Assembly: GCF_040869045.1 (NCBI RefSeq)
Contig: NC_090321.1
Span: 90,130,603 to 90,194,602 of the forward strand
Reading direction: 5' to 3'
From: Eurosta solidaginis
Taxonomy: Eukaryota; Arthropoda; Insecta; Diptera; Tephritidae
Length of the DNA: 64,000 bases
A program made the translations under genes and the position numbers. Under the pieces are notes generated by a model. The model was not told the DNA's origin. It did no database searches and saw nothing but the letters and a program-made list of their open reading frames with translations. Shown piece by piece: positions 55,584-64,000 of this stretch. The stretch's first letter is position 1. The number at the start of each line of letters is the position of its first letter.

Positions 55584-56715
55584 TCAAAGAGTGTTTGTGA
55601 TTTCGGTACGAATACCCTGACCTGCCCCCATATAGGTACTGTTTTCTTCGCCAATATGTTGATTTTCTAATGTACGAATTTCGTTCAAATATCCGTTGTC
55701 AGATGGCGTTGGCAAATTTGCTTCACTTTTGTAATGAATGCAAATTTTATGTAAAGCTGCGCAAACGTTAATATTTTTATTGCCTTTGCAGGAGAATAAT
55801 ACAACTCTCTTGCACTTAAAAGACACCTCCATCGATTTTTAAGAACACCATTTGTTCTTTCGATTATATTTCGACAACGCGTGTGAACTTCATTAAATTT
55901 TGACTCATGTGATCCACTTTCTGGAGTTCTGTATGGAGTAAGTAGCCAAGGCTCTAGAGGGTAACCAACGTCACCTGAAAACTTGTTGATTTCATTTGCA
56001 TTCGTTTCATTGGTTTTAAGCTATTACCTAGTAGACGTACATTGCTGTGACTTTGCAAATAATTTTGTTCAATTTCTGATCTTAAGTCGCTTATGTTCCA
56101 TATAAAGGCATCGTGGCAAGCACCAGGGTGTGTAGCATCGATAGCACGAATTCTCAGATTGCTGTCACATACCTGGAAAAATATTTATGTATATAATTTA
56201 TATTTAATTTTGCTTTAGTTATATGCACAGCACTCACCAGCATAACATTTAAACTGCATTTGCCTTTTCTATTGTAAAATTGGTGAACGTTCTTGGAAGG
56301 GGTTGCTATGTTAACGTGTGTTCCATCAACACATCCTACAACTCCTGGTATTCCGAACTTTCCATAAAAATCGTGTGCAGTTTGACGTTGTTCTTCTAAA
56401 GTCGGCCAAGTTATCCATTGTGGACAAAGCAACGGTTGCAAAATGTTCAGCACCTCTGAAAATACCTCACTGAAACAAGATTGGCTAAGACCCACCTCAT
56501 GATCCTTTCTAACGCCTTTTTGATGTCCTCTGCGAAAAAACGAACACATGCGCTTAACTTTACAATTGGCGGTACTCCAAATTTTTGCTTCAATGGTGGC
56601 AAGGAGTTGGTAAGAATATCTAGCAAATATTTGAATGCCGTCTTATTTAGCCTGTAACATTGTAGAAAGCTAGTTGAAGAGAAGTTAATTTGTTATTCAA
56701 AAGTACTGAAAATAG
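55584..56715 (-). pseudogene. Harbinger DDE transposase, unit B
   Basis: Same blocks as unit A: FKYLLDILTNSLPP, GHQKGVRKDHEVGLSQSCF, GVVGCVDGTHV, intron at about 56175-56238, IDATHPGACHDAFIW, FSGDVGYPLEPWLLTPY, RNIIERTNGVLK, C-terminus to 55584. All three catalytic acids are readable, but single-base shifts near 56530 and 55775 break the frame in both units, so the shifts predate the duplication. Confidence 0.85.
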
Positions 56716-58849
56716 TAATTTTTAACTTACAGTGAGTCACTTAGCTCCAAAGGGTTAGAACTGTCCCTTAATTGCCTCCGAATCGCTTTCACATTTATTT
56801 TCTCCTCGCGCTCAATCAACACCAACCTAAGTGCAATACTAAACATTTTTGTCAAAATTTTGTATCTCTATTTTTGCTGTATTTTATGGAAATATATGTA
56901 TGCTTGTTTACAAAATGTACGCAATTGCAAATAAATTATTTGTTCACTGCTAAGTCACAATAGAGCATCAGCTGTTCCGAAGTGAACTTTTGTTCGCCCG
57001 AAATTGCCGATAGGCGGAAAAAGTTCACCCGAACAAAAAAAGTGAAGGCGAAAAATTTTCCGCGTGAACTTCGCGATAAGGGTGATTGATTCAGCGCGAG
57101 GAGAATATAAATGTGAAAGCGATTCGGAGGCAATTAAGAGACAGTTATAACCTTTTGGAGCTAAGTGATTCACTGTAAGCTAATAATTACTATTTTCAGC
57201 ACTTTTGAATAACAAGTTAATTTTTTTAATTAGCTTTGGCCAATATTACAGGCTAAACAAGCCGGCATTCTAATATTTACTAGATTCTTACCAACTCCTT
57301 GCCACCATTGAAGCTAAAATTTGGAGTTCCACCAATTGTAAAGTTGAGTACATGTCTTCGTTTTTTCGCATAGGGAAAAGGCGTTGGAAAGGACCATGAA
57401 GTGGGCCTTAGCCAATCTTGTTTCAGTGAGGTGCTCAACATTTTGGAATCGTTGCTTTGTCCACAATGGATAACTTGGCCGACTGATACGTTGTCATAAA
57501 AAATAGAATTTACATTCGTAGCAATACAGGAATTTCACTTCTTCCAACTCACCTTCCGATTGTGCATTATTTATTGATTTATTTCTAATAATAAAAGTAA
57601 TTATAAGAGTATTAAATTTCAAAACAAAAAAATATTTAACATTTTCTTTTCCTCTCGTTCGCCTGTAAAATATAAGTGAACAAATTTGGGTATTCCCGCT
57701 GTTCATTTCGCCCGAACAAAGAGTTGCCGATAAGGTGAAATCTTTTTCGAACACGAAACATTTTTTCGCCATCCTCTGCGATAGGGTGAACAAAAACTGT
57801 GAATATTTTCGGGGGAAAACAAAACTCGCGATAAGGGTGATTATATTTTTAAGTAAATGACGGGTTATAAACTGCAATTATAAACCGAACAGTATCCGGC
57901 GAGCCTTGCAGATATTATGAAGGAACAAGGCGCATGTACTATTATTTATACTTAGATCAAGTAAAAATGCAAGCCTACCTAGAAAAAACGGTTCCCTAGT
58001 TCTACAAAGAAAACACTACCTGCCTTAAAAATATGATCTTGCTTGAAATGTACCTGGGTTTGAGGAAACGACACTAACAGTTTTTTGCATCAAATAACCC
58101 TTCGAAAATCTACCTGCTAACAAACTGATATACGAATACTAACACATATGTACCAGTAGGGTACTTAAGTATTAAATTGATATATTTACTTGAATGCTTA
58201 TAACTATTGTATTAGTTCATCGACTTTGTTGAATGAAAGCTTATTTTTTTTGTAATAAATCAGAGCTTATAGAGAAAAGAAATCTGCAAAAAAATAAAAA
58301 GTTTTCGAGATCCTTCCTCGCAAAGTACAATTTTTTTTTATAATTTTACAAAAAAAATTGAAAAAATCCGTAATCTTCTTTATCTTTGAATCTGCATGGC
58401 CTAGTGTTATAAAAGTGTTGTATGCACAGTTTAATTACCTTTTAAAAGCTTCCAACCGTTTTCGAATTGCTCGATTCGTTCTTGAGATATATATGATTAA
58501 GTGGACCCAATTTATTTTTTTTTTTTTTTTTAAACTTTAATTCGTGAATATCTCAAAAATGTTACCATAGAATTAAAAATAACATTGATTTTCGGAATCA
58601 GGGGTGATTTTACATGGGAATTTCATAATGGCGCCTCTGGCGCAGAAAAAAATTGGAATTTGTTATCCAGTGTAATTGGGGAATAGAAGTTCCGAATTTT
58701 CGAAGTCAGCTGTTTTGTCAATTGAAATTTCGTTGTGCATTTCTGATTTTGTTTAAAAAATAGAAAAGTTTAATTATTGTTGCGAATTTGTTTGAAATTA
58801 AGAAATAAAATATAAACAATGCACAGTATTGCATTTCATGTGGTATTCA

Positions 58850-60600
58850 CGTAAATGAGTAATGAATTGGTGCCACAGCAACATCAACAGAGGAGCATAA
58901 TAATAAGAAGACGGCGGGATAACACAAATTCGCTGGAGTTGCCTGCTTTCATAAAAACAAAAAATTGAAAGCCGGTGGTTAAACCTTTTTTAATCAAACA
59001 ATAATCAACAATTTTGTACACATTTATAGAAAAAACAACGTTCAAATGAAGGATTACATTGAATAACTTTTGACTTTATGGAGCGACATTCCGAAGTTGG
59101 ACGAGGCAAGGCGCAGTTCGGATGTAACCAAACTAGGTGAAATTGTGCGAACGTGAGTCCCATTGATACAAATCACTACTCCTGGGAATGGGAGATATTC
59201 ACAATGTTGAAAATCAAGACCCAGACACACCAAAATACAGACAAAATTCAAAATTTCCGACAAGTCAAAATACACACAAACAAAATTTGTCTTATTTGAA
59301 AAATAGACACATCAAAATGCAGACAAATCTTAATTTAGACGAATCAAAAATGCGCGAAAATACTATGGAGACCACCCCCGGTTTCGGAGGTACCCGCGGG
59401 TCTCTTTTCGGTTAATATCTTTTGAACGAGTTGCAATTTTTATTTTCCGCCTTCGGATGTCAAGACGCGTCGTTTGATACCTCTCGATATTTTTGGGCGC
59501 GTATTAGCAGTGTCATGCTGTCGTAAAGAATTACCCATTACAGCACTATGGATTTTTATTTCAATTAATATTTTGTATCTTATAAATGAAGATAAACCTA
59601 TGTATGTTTAAATATGCTCAGCGAGGGATTCGCGTAGCCGGTGTTGGATCGGCTAAGGGTTATTTTTTTGAAGCGCGGCCGAAGGCCTCCTACGCGGAAA
59701 GGTGTTCTTGGCAATACTGGGGAACGCGTAGCCGGTGTTGGATCGGCTAAGGGTTATTTTTTTGAAGCGCGGCCGAGGGCCACCTACGCCGAAAGTTGTC
59801 CTGGGCAGAAATACTGTGGATCGCGTAGCCGGTGTGGTATCGTCTAAGGGTTATTTTTTTGAAGCGCGACCGAAGGCCGCCTACGCAGAAAGGTATTATG
59901 GGCTAAAATACGCGGAAAGGTATTATGGGCAGAGAACGCGTAGCCGGTGTTGGATCGGCTAAGGGTTATTTCTTTGAAGCGCGGCCAAAGGCCGCCTTCG
60001 CGGAAAGGTCTTCTGGGTAGAAATTTTGTGGATCGCGTAGCCGCCTACGCAGAAAGGTGTTCTTAATAGAAGAATCAGATTTTGGGACCAACAAGATACC
60101 ATTTTTTGGTTTGTCGGTATTTTGTCTGTATTTGTCTGTATTTTGATTTGTCTGCAATTTTATTTGTCTGTATTTTAAATTATCTTTATTTTGATTTTCC
60201 TGCATTTCGATTTGTCTGTATTTTGATTTGTCTGCATTTTGAATGTCGACATTTTGAATTTCGGGATTTTGATTTTCTGTATTATGTTATACACCCCCTG
60301 GGAATCCTGTTTTAGAGTAAAATACAATTTTTGCTGTTTAGGTTTAAATCCACTTCGCATAAATATGCTCCTCAATAATATCTAAAACCAGTCCAACACC
60401 GAAATCATTTACAGCATTTTTGATAGCTACCATCAGCAAGGAATCTGAGTGTGGCGCATAATTTTAAAATAGGGATAAAGCCTTCCCTCGAACGCGTTTG
60501 CGGAAATGGTCCTTAATTGTGTTTAGTAATGAGCAAAATGCTTCCTTTAAATCTGCAAATTAACTTCAACTAAGTTGAGTTGTAAACGGTAATAGGGGCA
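58850..60600 (-). pseudogene. Older Harbinger-like transposase remnant, unit B
   Basis: Counterpart of 40126-41830, split by the foldback element at 59190-60296. The motif FPGVVICINGTHVRTISP lies at about 59190-59125. Confidence 0.55.
59190..60296. mobile_element. Foldback-type element, unit B
   Basis: CCTGGGAAT flanks at 59181-59189 and 60297-60305. The internal 97-bp array starts at 59632, 59725, 59823, 59938 and 60035. Confidence 0.8.
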
Positions 60601-61133
60601 TTAAGTTAATTTATTTAAAAATGTATCTTTACCTTTTTTTATTATACATTTACGACGTTATTCATGAAAACTACAAAAGATTTATAAAGCTTTTCAAATT
60701 TACATTACCATACAAATTTCCAATTATATGAACCAAAGTGTATTCAACAAAGTGAGATTGACAGTTGTATATGAAATAAGGGACTATTCCATTATTCAAT
60801 CACAAGAGGTTTGCTCGGCTGACACCATTTTTGACAATTGCGGCCACCTTTCTCCCAATTCGAATTGACATCTATTAACGGTGTAGTTTCTTTGCAAACC
60901 TTTAAACATATTAGTAGTAGAGAAGCAGGGAAATAATTTACAATTGTTAGATAAGTGTTGCATCATTCCTTGGTATTATTTTTCTGACTATGGCAAATTT
61001 ATTAAATATATCAGGATGCACTGGTGGGGATGCAGCAAATATTTTATGAAACGAAACCTAAATCAAAATTTAAATTCATGGCCGACTAAAATAGCGAGTC
61101 AAGCAAAAATACTGCTAGTAAATACTAGAAATG

Positions 61134-62198
61134 TCGACCATATTGAACATCCACGTCGATGGCACTACGCTACCGACTGTCCTACACCCCAAAATCTTGG
61201 GTGTGACGTTTGATCAGGATCTACATTTTGGTGCGCACGCAACCGCAATTGTTCCAAGAATTCAGAGCCGTAATAAAATCCTCAAATCCCTTGCTGGCAG
61301 TACCTGGGGAAAAGATAAAAAAACGCTCTTGACCACATACAAAGCAATTAGCCAGCCGATTACGTGCTACGCGTCACCCATATGGTCGCCAAGCCTAAAA
61401 ACCACCCACTGGAAGAAACTACATCATCATCATCATCATCCTCCTCAACTCCTATTGGAGCATAGGGCCTCGACCACCGACTTAAATCTTATTCTGTTAG
61501 GTGCAGTTCTTGTGATGTCATTCCACGTATATCCTGAAGAAACTACAGGCCTACCAAAATACTGCTCTCAGAATCGCCACGGGCTGTCTTCTTATGTCCC
61601 CAGAACACCATCTGCATAATGAGGCGAGAATACTCCCCATCAGGGAGAGAAATGAGATGCTGACCAAACAGTTTCTGTTGAATACCCAGAAACCTGGGCA
61701 TCCCAACAGACATCTGATTGACGAACCAGCACCGCCTAGGGGCCTAAAGAGTCATCTCCGTAAGCATTTTGAGGAAATACGGCACCTGAGAACCCAGCCG
61801 TATGAAGCGGAAAAACACAAGCAGGTCCTTGGTGAACTCCATAGACAGGCGTCGGACCTTTATGTCGGGAATTGCCCGGTGAATCCAGTACTTGAAGAAA
61901 AATATCCAGAACTCGCAGAAGAGGAACGCATACTCCCCAGGGAAACGCGTGTCACTCTTGCTTAACTTCGTTCTGGATACTGTAACAGGTTAAACTCTTA
62001 CCTATCCAGAATCAACCCCGACATACAAAATGTATGCCCTGCTTGCAATGTGTCCCCACATGACACCAACCATCTCTTTAATTGTAATGTGGAACCAACG
62101 CCTCTAACACCCCTTTCCTTATGGTCCACCCCTGTTGAAACGGCAAGTTTCCTTGGCTATTAGGTGGGGCGAGCATTGCTACAACAACAACAACAACA
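61134..62198 (+). mobile_element. 5'-truncated jockey-type LINE, plus strand, unit B
   Basis: ACTAGAAATG flanks at 61124-61133 and 62199-62208. Same insertion as unit A, but interrupted at 61424. Confidence 0.92.
61424..61535 (-). mobile_element. 112-bp retroelement 3' end with TGA/ATG-repeat tail, unit B only
   Basis: Flanked by GAAGAAACTACA at 61412-61423 and 61536-61547. On the minus strand it ends in a GATGATGATG tail after a GC-richer body (GGTGGTCGAGGCCCTATGC). It is a severely truncated non-LTR element or a SINE. Unit A has the empty site. Confidence 0.85.
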
Positions 62199-62208
62199 AC
62201 TAGAAATG

Positions 62209-62680
62209 CCATAACGATGTGTTGTACTGTTTGAGCGTGTTATCTTATTCATTCCGTATGTTCAGAACATTTGTACATGTGCACACACATGTCATCAGCC
62301 GAAGTAGTTACTCACACATACACATGCATATGGCTATAAGAAAGGCATTAACTACAAATATACATGTATATAGCTGGTAACGAAGCATGAGATACAATTT
62401 TTCTCGAACTGTTCGCGAAACGATTAGACCTTAGGAGAAATGGGTGAACGAGAAAACCGAGAGTATAAAAGCAGCGCAAGCTGAGGAATGACGAATCAGT
62501 TTGATTTAAACACGCTTTGTGAAGTACGTGATATCGAAGTATAATTGTACTACTCCCAAAGTAAACTAAATAAAGACCATATCGCAATACTGAATATTGG
62601 AGTTATTTATTCGACAGTTCAGCGATACGAACGTTAGCAGAAGGTGCAAATTAGTCGGAATTACCCAGAATTCGTTACAA
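62209..62680 (+). mobile_element. LTR of a retrotransposon, unit B end
   Basis: Counterpart of 43340-43802, with TATAAAAG at about 62464 and AATAAA at about 62569. The B/C unit boundary lies near its right end. Confidence 0.55.
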
Positions 62681-63086
62681 TATTTAAATAACTTTTTGTA
62701 TGTCTTTGCTCTTATTATAAATATTAGTTATTTGAATGATGAGAAAAGGATTCTGATTTAAGTGAAATGATTCGCTTTAACCGCAACAACACTTTCCTCG
62801 AAAAATAGGTCCTACTGAAATTTGTATATCTCAACAAATTTAATCGGAAAGTTTTTTGTACGAAATAATAAAAAAAAACTACTTTATTGCAGTGCGCAGT
62901 GGTCTTAAGGATTAAAATTTCCAGTTATGCAACAATCGATAAGGCTCGAAGTCGGACCTGTATGACTTGATAGTGTCATAGGTGAGTGCATACCATTTAG
63001 CTATACAGGGTGGTTTCTTTGACTGATATTTTGATTTTGAAAATTGGTTAAGGGCTTTGTGAATTGAGCTAACTATATATATTTCC

Positions 63087-63330
63087 AATTGATTGTTGTG
63101 TGCCGCTGTGATGGCTGAATGGTTATAGCAGCGGCGCCTAAACGTTGCCGATGAAGGAATTTAGCAGTTCCCGAAATGGGTCTATACAACGAGCTTTGGC
63201 AGTTGTCTAAATTTTTCTTTCTTCTATTCTAATTAAAAAATTTTTTTTTTCAATTAAGAAAAAATTTATCATAACAATAATAATGATAAAAAATTATTGT
63301 TAGGCCTTGAGCTCGATTCGAACCCGCGAT
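63087..63330 (+). mobile_element. tRNA-derived SINE-like element, unit C
   Basis: CTATATATATTTCC flanks on both sides (63073-63086, 63331-63344). Confidence 0.65.
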
Positions 63331-63605
63331 CTATATATATTTCCGTAAAAAATGTTTCACTGTTTTTTTAGAAGAACCAGTGGAAAACAAAATTTTTTAC
63401 TGACATACATTTATGAAATACTGAACGGGCTGTGACACGTTAATTTCCAATTCTTTTAATTAATTCCTTTGATACTGCAAAAGATTGGTGCCCAAAACAC
63501 CCTTATCTAGCAATAGCATTAAGAACAAAATAATGTATATTATTTCTTGTAAAATAATAAATTTGTGTTTTTCAACCCCGTGACATAAGCCGGCAGGGAA
63601 TAAAC

Positions 63606-63867
63606 CATGGCTCAATTATATGGTTGGCTCATCTCATCAGTTGATTTTATTTATTTCATTGCATGGTCGATGGGATTGCCAAAAGGAGATGGCAAACTCA
63701 AAATGAAACCAACTCATTGGCAACATTTTCTTACACATACAAAAACTGCTAAGTTTTATGTTTCCATTCCATACCATTCGCACCAACCCCAATAGATAAA
63801 TTTTGACAATTTGAACAGACATATTTTGTTATTGTACAGATGAGCCAACCATATAGTTGAACCATGC
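63606..63867. mobile_element. MITE with about 29-bp TIRs, unit C
   Basis: Same site and sequence as in unit B; AATAAAC flanks. Confidence 0.8.
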
Positions 63868-64000
63868 AATAAACATTTTCAGTTTTCTCTGTGACTATAC
63901 TTGGGAACAATAATTTTAATCTGATGTGTGTATATTTCGAAAAGCTGTCTGCTTTGAAATAAAGATTTATTCAGACCATAGTTACTTATTATTAAAAATG

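Larger units (their letters stand above)
54120..57084. mobile_element. Harbinger transposon, two-gene, unit B
   Basis: CACCCTTATCGCGAG to CGCGATAAGGGTG, ATT duplicated at 54117-54119 and 57085-57087. It carries an intact Myb-like gene and a frameshifted transposase gene. Confidence 0.9.
53857..57839. mobile_element. Harbinger-derived element 2, unit B, split by a full Harbinger
   Basis: Counterpart of 35107-39085; ATT flanks at 53854-53856 and 57840-57842. Confidence 0.8.
47847..58642. mobile_element. Long-TIR element, unit B
   Basis: Left TIR from 47847, right TIR to 58642, as in unit A. It is larger because a LINE sits in its Harbinger MITE. The gene frame is better preserved here than in unit A. 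Confidence 0.7.
43787..62663. repeat. Tandem unit B (18.9 kb)
   Basis: Same order as unit A. Several peptides compared by eye are identical between units (for example 36174-36452 against 54928-55206, and 31048-31245 against 47882-48079). The extra length comes mainly from the LINE at 51321-53215. Confidence 0.95.
62664..64000. repeat. Tandem unit C, start only
   Basis: Almost identical to 43787-45125 (unit B) and closer to B than to A, since it shares the lack of the 26546-26655 piece. The window ends before the dyskerin exon copy. Confidence 0.95.

Overview
This is eukaryotic, AT-rich, transposon-laden DNA from a brachyceran fly; a tephritid-like fruit fly is my best guess. The species call is inference. 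The evidence is that the only conserved host gene is the 3' end of the dyskerin gene (Nop60B/minifly in Drosophila), with GT-AG introns and intronic snoRNAs as known for the fly orthologue. The repeats are gypsy, mdg1-like, jockey-type LINE, Harbinger and TIR elements with the GTCCGTCC-type leader common in higher flies.

Layout. 1-2725: retroelement debris (an ORF1-like remnant, a truncated LINE, a hairpin repeat). 2725-5300: H/ACA-like snoRNA candidates, the last two coding exons of dyskerin (PUA domain, then a lysine-rich tail), and the start of a short-exon/snoRNA-intron series. 5325-18340: a nest of transposons (a jockey-type LINE split by a gypsy element, itself split twice more) sitting inside the snoRNA host region. 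18340-19010: the snoRNA host region resumes with two more C/D snoRNAs and two small exons. 19010-19960: nothing recognised. 19960-26223: a 3'-truncated mdg1-like gypsy element whose gag is interrupted by a 494-bp palindromic SINE pair.

26224-64000: a large tandem duplication. Unit A (26224-43786, 17.6 kb), unit B (43787-62663, 18.9 kb) and the start of unit C (62664 to the window end) are near identical. Each complete unit holds a broken copy of the dyskerin PUA exon without the lysine-rich exon, an intact-looking C/D snoRNA with its flanking mini-exons, and an 8.9-10.8 kb element with about 490-bp terminal inverted repeats. That element carries a spliced gene of a protein family I recall as widespread and uncharacterised in arthropods. 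This gene is itself interrupted by a LINE and by Harbinger-derived elements, one of which holds a full two-gene Harbinger transposon. The unit ends with a foldback element inserted in an older Harbinger remnant, a second truncated LINE, and an LTR.

The most interesting points are: (1) the long-TIR element and its gene, a candidate undescribed DNA transposon; (2) amplification of a snoRNA with pieces of its dyskerin host gene, where the coding part decayed and the RNA stayed intact; (3) the recent multi-kilobase tandem array; and (4) several precise nested insertions whose target-site duplications can be read directly. All alignments were done by eye; percent identities were not computed.
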